From: Strigamia acuminata
Taxonomy: Eukaryota > Arthropoda > Chilopoda > Geophilomorpha > Linotaeniidae
DNA length: 64,000 nt
Direction: 5' to 3'
Assembly: GCA_949358305.1 (NCBI GenBank)
Contig: OX442320.1
Span: forward strand, 8,882,259 to 8,946,258
The first letter of the stretch is position 1, and each line of letters starts with the position of its first letter. Under the pieces are notes generated by a model that was given only the letters and a program-made list of their open reading frames with translations, was not told where the DNA came from and made no database searches. This document shows positions 20,055 through 30,974 of the stretch, one piece after another. The position numbers and the translations under genes are program-made.

Positions 20055-20805
20055 TTAAATAAAAAGTTTAATTATTTTCTTAACCAGTTTCTCTAATTTT
20101 TTAACCCCAACATTCTCGATTATTATCTTGATCAGATTTTCCAATTTCTCAACTAAAAAACAATTATTCGCTCTTCGATCGTAGTCGACAAAACTCCGAC
20201 AATTTCCTTCGGGTGAAACGGGACTCGGAATGTTCTTAACGTCAATAAAATTTGACATTAACCTCAAAATATTTTCACTAAAAAATAAAAATAAAAATGA
20301 ATAATAATAAATAATAAAAACAATAAAAACAATCTTACCTATACGCAGATATAGCGAAAGCGTACCCAGAGCTCTCCATTTTCTGCTTCAAACTGCACAA
20401 CTTATCAACACTGCACTCAGTCAATGAATTCACAAAATTCCCAATCAAATGAGTGATCCCTTCAATCGAATTCTCATCATTTAAATTCCTTTTGTGCCTC
20501 TGATTATCAAGATAATCGTTTTTAGAGATATTATTATTACTAATATTATCCCTAGTCATAGCTGCCATGATCAAATTTAGCATGTAAACACCAAAACTAA
20601 GAAAAGCTAGAGCGGATAAAGCCGTGTCGTAGCTCGGTGCTGTTGGAAAGACAGGAAATCTTCCAAAATTCGAACCAAAAGTCAAAAATTGGCGTCGGTT
20701 TCTAACCAAAACGGTCGAATTTCGTATCGATTCGCAACTGCTCAAATTTGCAACTAACAAAACCACAGCAGCCGCCATCTTGATTGCCCCGCAAACAGCC
20801 ATCAT
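20055..20805 (-). CDS. Secreted or membrane protein (229 aa), unknown family
   Basis: Two coding exons, 20805-20339 and 20277-20055, total 690 nt in phase. A 5' UTR exon (about 20917-20878) ends in GTAAGC and joins an acceptor just before the ATG. The protein starts with a signal-like segment (AAAVVLLVANLSS). It has a second hydrophobic stretch (ALSALAFLSFGVYMLNLIMA) after an Arg-rich NRRQFLTFGSNFG, two cysteine pairs, and a Lys/Leu-rich amphipathic C-terminus. No family was recognised; the layout resembles small arthropod secreted or membrane proteins. Confidence 0.75.
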
Positions 20806-20945
20806 TTCTGAAAATAAAATTATTAATTTAGAAAATCTAACCAAACAAATTAAGAGTGAAAGTGAATTGCTGCTTACCCAAACCTCTGCTCGTGTCTAGA
20901 GCTCACTTGTCAGATTAATGTGTAAAGTGACGTCGTGTCGCGGCC

Positions 20946-20952
20946 ATTTATA
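20946..20952 (-). promoter_or_regulatory. TATA box of the 229-aa protein gene
   Basis: CGTATAAATGG on the minus strand, about 70 bp upstream of the splice donor of the 5' UTR exon. A TGACGTC-like motif lies between. Confidence 0.5.
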
Positions 20953-21858
20953 CGAAAGGTCAACAAGCAGCAATTGCTTCGTATCGTGTAATTATGCTAA
21001 ACGGGATTATTTAGATCAACAAATTAAACTTTCTTCTTTATTTTTTCACATCAAAACAATCTAATTTCCTTGATTTACGAGTAAATAACCGGAATCCGCA
21101 TTAATTTTAATAACGGGTTGTCAAATGCGAGTCAAGATGGCGTGAAGATACGACCGTGAAGTCCAGCAACTTCACACTTATTTATTGTTCATTTCATCGT
21201 GTTTTGTTCGTGTTTAGTGTCAGGAAGCAACGAAATTAATAAAAAAAAAAATTGTATTATGACTTCATTTTAAAAATTACAAAGTAGAAATGTACAAATC
21301 TGAATTTTTTGTTTTTTTTTGAGTAGTTCCAATACAGATTATGTTTATAAACGCAATACTCTTTTTGTTTTATATAAGAAGAATAATCACCATTTATAAG
21401 TAAACCACCAATCCAAACTCCCATTTTAAATTAAATTAAACGTATAATAATTAATAATAATTAATAATAATTTTTTTAAAAAAAGGTAATTCATTCTTCC
21501 AGTTTTTAGAAAATCAAAAGAAACGTGCGAAAAAGTCAATAAAAAATAATATCCGGTACAAAAAAGAAAAGAAATAGAGAAAAAAAAAGAATTAAAATCA
21601 ATAAAATTGCATTTTTCAAGTAAATATAATAAGATCTTTGGTTTGTAAGCGTTGTTTCACAATATTCAACTTTTCAATCAAAATACCGCAGCTCGCATTT
21701 TCTTGTGCGTTTGTTCCGAGTCGAATAAATCTGGAACCACTTGTATTTTAACATTGAAAACAAAAATAGTGTTTCTAAAAATTATACAAAAACAGTTTTT
21801 CAACTTCATTAGAAAATAGACAATAAACGTCTTTCCTGGAAACTTGATTTATTCAAAT
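20953..21858. other. Intergenic spacer
   Basis: AT-rich DNA with no supported gene. It holds the AATAAA signal (21853-21848, minus strand) of the CDK gene six bases after its stop. Confidence 0.5.
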
Positions 21859-24800
21859 CTAAATCTTCTCGTTTTGCATTTTAGACGCCATACGTATTAC
21901 TGATAATGGATAAGACGGCGCTTCCGGCGCCAATTCTACTCCAGGCACATTTAACACTGAACAATCTAAAATAAAAAATAAAAAATTAACATTAAAAAAA
22001 ATAATAATTAAAAAAAAAAATTAAAACACAGTAGAGCCTCGATTATCCAAACTAATTGGGGACGTGGGTGTTTATGAACATTAGGTTTATACACATACTG
22101 TACTGCATATGAAAAGAAAAAGTCATTACAGTTAAAAAGCATTAAAACCGACCAAAAATGGATGAAAATCGTCAAAAACATTAAAATCCGAATAAAACTA
22201 GGTGAAAATCGTCCAAAAACCATAAAAATCGATTAAAAACATTAAAAATCGATTAAAACCGATTAAAAACCGATAAAAATCGATTAAAAACCGATAAAAG
22301 CGATTAAAATCAATTAAAAACCGATAAAAACCAATAAAAACCGATAAAAATCGATTAAAACCGATAAAAATCGATTAAAACCGATAAAAATCGATTAAAA
22401 CCGATAAAAATCGATTAAAATCGATAAAAAATCGATTAAAACCGATAAAAATCAATTAAAAACCGATAAAAGCGATTAAAATAAATTAAAAACCGATAAA
22501 AACCGATAAAAATCGATTAAAAGCGATAAAAATCGATCAAAACCGATAAAAATCAATTAAAACCAATAAAAACCGATAAAAATCGATTAAAACCGATAAA
22601 AATCGATTAAAACCAATAAAAACCGATAAAAACCGATTAAAACCGATAAAAATCGATTAAAACCGATAAAAATCGATTAACACCGATAAAAATCGATTAA
22701 AACCGATAAAAATCGATTAAAACCGATAAAAATCGATTAAAACCGATAAAAGTAGATTAAAACCGATAAAAACCGATTAAAACCGATAAAAATCGATTAA
22801 AACCAATAAAAATCGATTAAAACCGATAGAAATCGATTAAAACCGATTAAAATCGATTAAAACCGATAAAAACCAATAAAAATCGATAAAAACTCGATTA
22901 AAAATCGTATAACTGGTGTTCTGATAATCGAGGCTCTACAGTAAACCCATAAAACACTTACAATCCGGTAAGTCGTAAATTTTCGGCGGCAGATCGGAAA
23001 AATACGGATGATATTTGGCAACTTTGGCAGAGATCCTTTGCCGCGGTTGCAATTGTAGAAACTGCGAGGCGAGATGCTCGGCGTGCGCCACATCCTTCAG
23101 CTTTGGAAACGCACCCGCCAATCGCTGCGGCACAAAACGTGTAAACTTCTCCACTTTGTAATTCGGCAACTTCGACACTCCTTCCCACGTCGTCTCGCTG
23201 GGCGTCCCGAAAACCTTCCAGATCTTCGCCAACTGATCATACATGTCTCTAGCGCCCGGAAAACTCGCCAAACCCGAAAACATTTCAATAAAAATACATC
23301 CGACACCCCTGAAACCCAAACAAAACATCAAAAATGTCCCCTCTATTATATAGTTTCGTCTTTATTACCACATATCTAAAGATGTCGAGTATTCGGTGGA
23401 ACCTAGAAGCACATCCGGGGGTCTGTACCAAAGCGTCACGACTTCCGGCGAGAAAGTGTGACTCGGCACCGATTTGGCACGCGCTAGACCGAAATCCGCC
23501 AGCTTGAGTTCGCCTAGTTCGCTTATTAGTAGATTTTGGGGCTTCAAATCCCTGTGTAATATTCTCCGCTCGTGACAATACGCCAGCCCGCGTAGCAATT
23601 GGAATAAAAACAACTGCAAACGAGAGAAATCTCATTAAAATTTAATGCGACGCGACTCCAATTGCGGCCAGTTCATTCTTTATTCATGTCTGGTCGGTAA
23701 AACGAGATAGGAAATGGCTTTAACCCGACTTAATCATCACTAATACTCACTCGAACGTTATTAGGGTGAATTCCGCCACGGTGTCCGTCCAGATATTGAC
23801 TCAGATCTGTGTGCTGCAACCAAACAGATTTATCAAACACTAAATATTAATTATTTGAGTGCGCAACCAATTCTGCTTTTACATCAAATTTTCAGTGGTG
23901 TAAAAACAGAATTGGGCGTGTTTCCTTACCACGTATTCAAAAACAAAGGTTAAAGTGTCCTTCGTATGAATAATATCGTGTAAAGTCACTATGTTTGCAT
24001 GTTTTAATTCACGGAGCAAAGACGCCTCACGAATGGCAGTGAACGGCGCTCCCTCTTCGTGTTGTAACCGAATTTCTTTCAGAGCCACAACTTTGTTATT
24101 GAGACTTAAAAAAATAAAGAAAAAAGTAAATAAATTGGAAATTTATTTGATTTCCTTCCATTTACTTGCTAATGCCTTTATACACGGTGGCGTAAGAACC
24201 TTCACCTAATTGCTCTAATTTAATATAGGCGTCCAATTTGCCGAATGGAGAATTCGCCTAAATGATGAAAAAGTTAATTAAACATTGATGTCAATCAATA
24301 TTTGGAGCAGGGACGGTTGTTTCGTACCCCGAAAGTGGATAATCGACACGATTTCTTCTGAGCATTATGTAATATAATTTCAGACTTGGGTCTGGGTGCT
24401 TTGTGGGCCCTTCTGTCGTTCACGAGGCCATCGCCGAGAGATGCACTTTCGGCTGACGACCATTGGCGTTTGAAGAATTCACTCTTGCGCACCCCGCTCC
24501 AATCGATCTCGTCTGAAATAATCGCGGCAATTAAATTAAGCGGGAAAAACATGAGACAAGTTTTTAATTTCACCAGTGCTGTGCCTCAGTTTGTGCTCTT
24601 TGTCCACGCACATCGCGTTCGGTAAATTTCCATTCATTTCGTGCGAATTCCTCGTTATCGTGTCTAAAAATTCGTCCGAATATCCGTTCCGCACCATCTT
24701 TACGACTTCAATGTTCTGCAAAAATAAAAAAAAATAGGCCTAAGTTTTAACAATTGAAATTTTTTTTTTTTAAATTTCGTTTCGTACCTCGTTTTCAGGA

Positions 24801-26783
24801 AACCCAGCAGGAATAATATCATCTCTGGAAATAGCTGTATGGGGAAAGAAATTAAATTATTGATAAAAATTAGAAAACGAGGCTTAAATGCGTATAAAAT
24901 AATCATCTAATCAACTGGTTGCCTAGTAACGAGTTGGGGATACTTGACCACAAGCTACTGACGTTTGTTGGACTCTCTAGGGGGTCATGAAGGGATCCAT
25001 TTCCCTCTCCCAATGGCGAAATGTGAAATCTAAACCATCTAGTATTTTTTTTGGGTTTGTTTAGTGGGACGTTGTTGTTTTTTGTTCTTTTTAAATATAC
25101 TGTAATAATAAATAAATGAATAATGTTCGGAGGGTTTTCACACTTGATAGCACAAGTGATGGCTTGTTAAGGAATGTTGGCAAGTGGATGTGACAAGGGT
25201 TGACGTTCCCAAGAATATGCATAAATGATTCACCAAAGCTCGGAAAATGTCGTAAATTATTTTTATTTTAACTATTTTTTTATTTTGGGAATGTAGATAC
25301 GTTATAATTAGAATTTGGGATTTTTTTGTGGTAATTATCGGATATTTGTGTGATTTTGCGATGTTTTTAGGACGAAGATTGATTTTAATTGGATGGAAAA
25401 TCGATAATTGTGTCATTTTTCGATATTTTCCTTACGAAAATGGGTTTTATTTCGATAATAAAACGATAATTATGTGGTTTTCGATATTTTCTTTAGGTAA
25501 AATGCATTGTATTTCGATAATAAGTTGATAATTATGTCATTTTTCATATTTTCCTCACAAAAATTCGATAATAAATCGAAAATTATGTCATTTTTTCATA
25601 TTTTCCTCACGAAAATGCATTTTATTTCAATAATAAATCGATAATTATGTAATTTTCGATATTTTCTTTAGGTAAAATGCATTTTATTTCGATAATAAGT
25701 TGATAATTATGTCATTTTTCATATTTTCCTCACAAAAATTCGATAATGAATCGATAATTACGTCATTTTTCCATATTTTCCTCACGAAAATGCATCTTAT
25801 TTCGATAATAAATCGATAATCAAGTAACTTTTCCATATTATTCTCACGAAAATTCGATAATAAATCGATAATTATGTAATTTTTCCATATTTTCTTTAGG
25901 AAAATGCATTTTATTTCGATAAAAAATCGATAATTATGTAATTTTTCCCCATTTTCCTCACGAAAATAGATTTTCCTTCGATAATAAACCGATAATTCTG
26001 TCATTCTCGCATGAAAAACGACTTGACTAACTATAAAAACTACTCAATTCAACTATTTAATCTCCCCCGTCTCAATCGCCGAGATAAAAACACGAAAAAC
26101 CAACAAAACCAAACCTAAACAACCACAACCGATCGACACGTGTTCCCCAAACATCACTCAACGCATTTTACGACGTCCATTATCACTTTGAAACATCTAA
26201 ACGTAACAAAACCTCCACCAACCGACTGTCACTTAAATTCCCCACGAAAACCCAAAAGAAAAACACAATTTTCGCACAGGAAATTGCCAATATCTCCAGG
26301 AAACCAATCGCTTACACATTCGTCCGAAACTGTGACTTATCCGTTTCTTCAATTTCTGAATACGAGAAAACGTTGAGCTTTTTTTGTCCCTGATCATCAC
26401 ACCTGTGGAAAAACAAACAACAAATTAAAACACGAAATAAAACAGGAAATAACGCGAGCAATTCAATTAATTTTCCACTCATTTTTCGACCTCGTTAGCG
26501 CGCAATTAATCACGCAATGTCACTCGTTCTGCACTTCCGAAATTGAATTTTGAGGGGGAAATTTCCACGAGTCGTAGTTTCGTCATCGCCGGTCATTATC
26601 CACACTTTCACGCGGTAATTGCGAGGTTTTTTTTGATCGATGCGACGGGGCAAGTCGGAGGTGAATTTGTGTACACTTTTGTCAGCTGATTCGATTTAAT
26701 TAATTTTTTCGGGGTTTTGTGACGATCGGAGACTTACTTTCTTTCACGGTCGTCACGGCGATCTTGTCTGAGTTGTAGGCCAT
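21859..26783 (-). CDS. CDK14: PFTAIRE-type cyclin-dependent kinase (CDK14/Eip63E-like, 511 aa)
   Basis: Eleven exons: 26783-26738, 26402-26316, 24834-24788, 24715-24574, 24512-24328, 24257-24166, 24104-23930, 23813-23751, 23613-23369, 23308-22962 and 21965-21859 (1,536 nt, every junction in phase). The kinase domain starts near residue 180: glycine loop LGEGSYATV, catalytic Lys 209, cyclin helix PFTAIRE 220-226, HRD 299-301, DFG 319-321, and the conserved tail [10 protein letters not shown]...[10 protein letters not shown]. This is a serine/threonine kinase that, in known relatives, is activated by membrane-tethered cyclin Y and acts in Wnt receptor phosphorylation. The N-terminal [15 protein letters not shown] matches the basic Ser-rich segment of PFTAIRE/PCTAIRE kinases. 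Exon 2 has an internal ATG and may also serve as an alternative start. Confidence 0.93.
22190..22915. repeat. AT-rich array, 20-bp unit (ACCGATAAAAATCGATTAAA), in CDK last intron
   Basis: More than 30 units fill most of the intron between kinase exons 10 and 11. The two A-tracts of each unit lie 10 bp apart, and each unit contains ATCGAT-like short palindromes. Confidence 0.95.
25400..26010. repeat. AT-rich array, ~62-bp unit, in CDK intron 2
   Basis: Units built from TTCGATAATAAATCGATAAT, TATGTAATTTTTCCATATTT and a short GAAAATGCATTTT part repeat about eight times with substitutions. The array lies in the long intron between the N-terminal exons. Confidence 0.85.
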
Positions 26784-27517
26784 GTCGGATGAGTTAAAGA
26801 AGACGAAATAAAGACGTAAACAAGGGAAAACAACAAGCATCGGCTACCGCTTCCCGCACTGAGTCGCCATCGCCATCATGCCAACTTCCGTTGATTGACT
26901 CATCGCGCCGCGTGGTGCCGAATCGTCACACTTATGTAAAGCGCGATCGGTCCCGTCGCGTCTAAAATTGATTTTTGTATAAAATTCGTAGGAATTTATA
27001 AATGGCGTTTGAAAAGAATTATATTTCTGGAAAATTTCGTGTCTATTAAAGTGTTCGGTCGTTTATTTTTGGTTTAGTAACGATTTTTCACCATTTATAA
27101 TTAGATGACTCGCTCATTTTGAGTTGTTTTTCCCAAATAAATCGTGACGAATAATTCCTCTTAAATGTATTTGCGTTGCGCCACGAATCATTAAATAAAT
27201 GACGAAATCACAAAATCAATACCAAACATTTTCATTTATTTATCTTCCATTATTTCGGTGTTGCACCTTTTCCACACCGCCACCCGATGGCGCCACCTTC
27301 CCACCCAAAACAACCCTAAATCACTTCAAACCAAAACTGCGATTTATTTCACGTGAAAAAATTCCAAATTTTATTCTCTAAAACTATTTCTTTCTTCAAA
27401 GACCTTACATCTTTGACAAACAATCGATTAAATATAAAAAATTTAGTTTCCTTATGTAAAATGGCAGCAACAACATTGAAAGTAAAAACCGATCCCAAAT
27501 TCCAAATCATTTTCATT
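26784..27517. other. CDK 5' flank and spacer
   Basis: The first ~170 bp upstream of the kinase ATG are GC-richer and should hold its promoter. The rest is AT-rich with no supported gene. Confidence 0.4.
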
Positions 27518-28110
27518 CTACACCGGAATAAAAGCTCGAAAAGCATTTAACGTGTGTCGGATCCAATTAGAAAAAAACACTCCATAAGCAACGACTGCCT
27601 CCACCACGTCACTAGAACCCATTTCTTGGTCTGCATCAAAAAGTTGATTTCCAGTCCCCATTAGTTTTCCCTCTACACAAAAAAACACACAATAAAAAAT
27701 CGAACACGCCGCAATATCCATTTTATTTACCCAAAATTGGCTTCTGCAGTTTGATTTCTGTCAGTTCCTGTTTCAGTAGTTCAATATCATCAACTTTTGA
27801 CTGAATTGCACGCTGAAGGGCCTCATTTCCCTCCAAATAGCGGTCATGTTCGGTATTGGCAACCTCCTGCAACGTCAAAAAATCATTAAACCACGTCGAG
27901 TTTCGTTCCGAACCCGTTCTAAACTTTACCAACAGCGATTTTACGGTCACAGATTCATTTGGAATATATCCATCACTCCAATATTGGGACTAAAAATAAA
28001 ATTAAACCGATTAAACGCGTTTATTTTCGTGCATTTGTGTGTTTACTCGCCTTCCATTGCTGTTCCACCACACTTGGCGGAACAGGAGAATCGTCCTGGG
28101 CCAATTCCAT
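27518..28110 (-). CDS. Small coiled-coil protein (136 aa), unknown
   Basis: Four exons, 28110-28051, 27989-27930, 27866-27731 and 27672-27518, total 411 nt and close in phase. Intron 1 has a GC donor (AAG|GCGAGT). The N-terminus is acidic and Pro-containing. Residues about 41-87 form a predicted coiled coil (for example ALQRAIQSKVDDIELLKQEL). The C-terminus VVEAVVAYGVFFSNWIRHTL is amphipathic or hydrophobic and could be a membrane or packing segment. No family was recognised. Downstream on the same strand lies the CDK gene. Confidence 0.6.
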
Positions 28111-28237
28111 CCCTCCCCGACCCGGCCGAACGATTTTCTAAGGTCGCGATGGCAACTCTTGCGATTCGAACCTCGCGCCAATCGATAATCGACACGCGCG
28201 CGTACAAATAGACACAAACCACGTGCAAAAATGTGCT

Positions 28238-28595
28238 TTATTGTTATCTAAACTCGGGACAACTTCGACGGTTTTTCGACGTTAAGTTTAATCTTGGGAA
28301 GTGGTAGTTTCGCCGAGGAACCACCAACTGCAGAGCGCGTCGGTCCAGCGCTGTAGGAAATTGGCGAACACTTTGCAAAAGGTGTAATTTGGGAAGGAAA
28401 AATGCGCAAATTTGTTCGTTGGGCGGGAGAATGCAGCATCGACTCTGCCGTCGGTTTCCAGGCCTTTAGAGAGAGGGATTTTTACTCGAAATAATTATTA
28501 ATTAGGCTTGTGATCTGGGTTGTTACTTACGGAGGAGATAGTACAGTCTGCGTTCTCTTTTCAATTCTCTGGTGAGGTAGTGGTGTTCCAGATTT
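28238..28595 (-). other. Candidate terminal exons of a minus-strand transcript
   Basis: Segment 28595-28531 is flanked by a CTAAAG acceptor and a GTAAGT donor. Segment 28463 onward begins after CTCTAAAG and ends at an AATAAA (28243-28238). Several frames remain open across the junction, so the protein, if any, cannot be chosen. They may be the 3' exons of the gene starting at 30095. Confidence 0.35.
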
Positions 28596-28789
28596 CTTTA
28601 GGGAGGAAAGAATTTGGCGAATTAAGGGGGAATTTTCGCTGAGGTGTGTGTGTTAAGTTATGTGTGAGTGTTGGGTTTTTTTAGTAGGTTTAATTGTAAT
28701 TGGTAGAAGATAGGTTTTTTTTTTTTAAAGGTTTGCTGTAGTTTTAAATTGATTTGTACTTCAGAATTGTTAGTTTTTATATGCGTTTT

Positions 28790-29110
28790 TATAAAAAATG
28801 CATTTTTATATGTACAAAAATGCGTTTTTATATTATAAAAATGCATTTTTATTTAAAAAATGACACTTTTACTTTAAAAAAATGGCAATTTTACTTCAAA
28901 AATGGCAATTTTACTTCAAAAATGGCAATTTTACTTCAAAAATGGCAATTTTACTTCAAAAATGGCAATTTTACTTCAAAAATGGCAATTTTACTTCAAA
29001 AATGGCAATTTTACTTCAAAAATGGCAATTTTACTTCAAAAATGGCACTTTTCTATCAAATCAATGCATTTTTCCATCAAATCAATGAACTTTTCCATAA
29101 AATAAATGCA
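28790..29110. repeat. AT-rich array, 20-bp unit (AAAAATGGCAATTTTACTTC)
   Basis: About nine nearly perfect units lie at 28880-29050, with related AAAATGCATTTTTAT units on both sides. A4-5 and T4 tracts alternate every 10 bp. Open frames through it are a by-product of the repeat. Around it, 28600-29713 holds no supported gene. Confidence 0.95.
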
Positions 29111-29713
29111 TTTTTGCATTTATTATTTTTAAAAAATGCATTTTGTACTATAAAAGTGCATTTTTACATTTGAAAAAATAAAAAAAAACCTATTTTTGCT
29201 TTATAGAAGTGCGGTTTTGGATTCTAGGGATCAAGTGGATGACTAAATTGATATTTAATTGCAAGTAACAACTTTAAAATTAATAAAGTTATTGATTTTT
29301 CTTATATAGATCGAGTTTCAAATGAATATTTCTTCACAAAAGCTGAACGTAAATTGCAATTTGAACGATTTTTATTTCAAAGAATATCAACAATAACTAT
29401 TCAAAACATGCGAAGTTCAAATTCCCATAAAAAAATCAAGAAAAAGAAAAGAAAACCGTTCCAAATACTATATATTAAAAATCAAATTAAATGCTCCTAC
29501 TTTCCTTCCACATGTGTAATTTCATTTGTGCACTTACAAACGAGTGCACTCGTCTCTAACATTATCAAATATAACGTCAAACATTCTATCCACGAAGAAC
29601 CCAAACCAGACAACAAAAATTCCCTTTTTTTTCTAAAGCTTAACTTATTGCTCATTGAAAAATCGTCATTGATCAAACAAGAAATTCAAATAATTAACGA
29701 ATGTTTGTATTTC

Positions 29714-30095
29714 CTACTTTTGCTTGAGTTGGTTGATGAGTTTAATTTGTTTTTTCAGTTGCCTCTGATTACTGTCTGTGACTTGTGCCTGTAATTGATC
29801 CCTTTCATTCACAACTTTGAATGAAACCGACACAAATAATCCCGTTACCAGCTTCTCTTTCAGCACCGCAGTCTCCGCTTCATCGCGCCGCCATTTTTCC
29901 TGAATTGTCTCAAAGTGCGTCAGACGAGCGACGATTCTTCTCCGACCCTTAGAAATCACAATATTATATATAAATATATAAATATACCAATGGTAAAAAT
30001 TCCCATCATTTTTTAATTACCCTTTCTTGATTCCAGGGCCACTGAGTTGGATTTCTTGCTTGGGTTTGCCAGAGAAAAACATCAGGCCTTTGCAT
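29714..30095 (-). CDS. Candidate coiled-coil protein (102 aa or 5' part of a longer gene)
   Basis: Exon 30095-30021 (ATG, 25 codons) ends at GTAATT. Exon 29947-29714 follows TTTCTAAG in phase and stops at TAG. The protein is rich in Glu, Lys and Gln with heptad-like stretches (WRRDEAETAVLKEKL, QRQLKKQIKLINQLKQK). No domain is recognised. Exon 2 may be spliced further to the exons at 28238-28595, in which case the stop is not used. Confidence 0.4.
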
Positions 30096-30974
30096 GTTTA
30101 TAGAGACTTCCGATTCCTTTGTATTTTCTCGCTTTTTCTCGCCTTACAAACTGCGACAAGGCCTGTTGCTTTTCTCCATTTCCCAATGTTGGTTCTTGGG
30201 TGTCGTGACTGTCGTCATTGTCGTGGCAACAATACAACACAAGTAAATTGAAAATAATACGAAAATTCACCGCTTCGTTATTAATCGAGACAAATTTGAA
30301 ATTTTTTTTAGTTTTTTAAAAAAATATATTTAATTAGCTTTAAAAGTCTCAAGTAAATTATTAATTAAACCGATATCGGATGACTTTCACTGGAAAAGAA
30401 ATTTAGATTCTCAAATTATGAGTGGTAAAATATAAAACACTATAATATTATTATTATTGTAGGCTTATCGCTGTTGAGGGCCCCCTTGTGTTGGATTCTT
30501 TCATTTATTCATTCATTTAACAAAACAAAATAAACGTTATTTTCTCGTAACAAAAACCAACAATTTATAAACAGTTTCCACCTTTATTGAACTGCAAAAG
30601 AACAAAAATACAAGCACTCAAAATCGTACATCTAGATGATCAATATTTTATTCATTCAACAGTAATAATAAATAAAAAAATTAAAATAAAATCAACATTT
30701 ATATATTATGAATTTGTATGTGTGTAGACATATATTTTCACTCTTTTTTTTTTAAATATAGAAAAACCCTGCAAAACTCCAACAAATTTGCATTTATCAT
30801 TTTGACGTTTTTTTCCCGTTTGATTCCATATGAATTCTAATTGAATTATTCCTGCATTGATGCGTTAAATGAATATACCGAAAGATGGCACGTGTTATTG
30901 ACAAACAGAAATGATAGACACGACTCAATTGGTCCCAGGGGAGAGCAAAAGCCGAGATAGACGGTGTATGATTT
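30096..30974. other. Spacer between coiled-coil gene and GPCR gene
   Basis: AT-rich; no supported gene. It probably includes the 3' UTR of the receptor gene ending at 30975. Confidence 0.4.

Noticed and set aside
22190-29110. CRISPR-like reading of the regular arrays
   Set aside because: Units are head-to-tail without unique spacers, and the window is eukaryotic.
28754-29173. 139-codon frame with repeated MAILLQKWQFYFKNGNFTSK
   Set aside because: Product of the 20-bp array being read every 60 bp; no flanking coding features.
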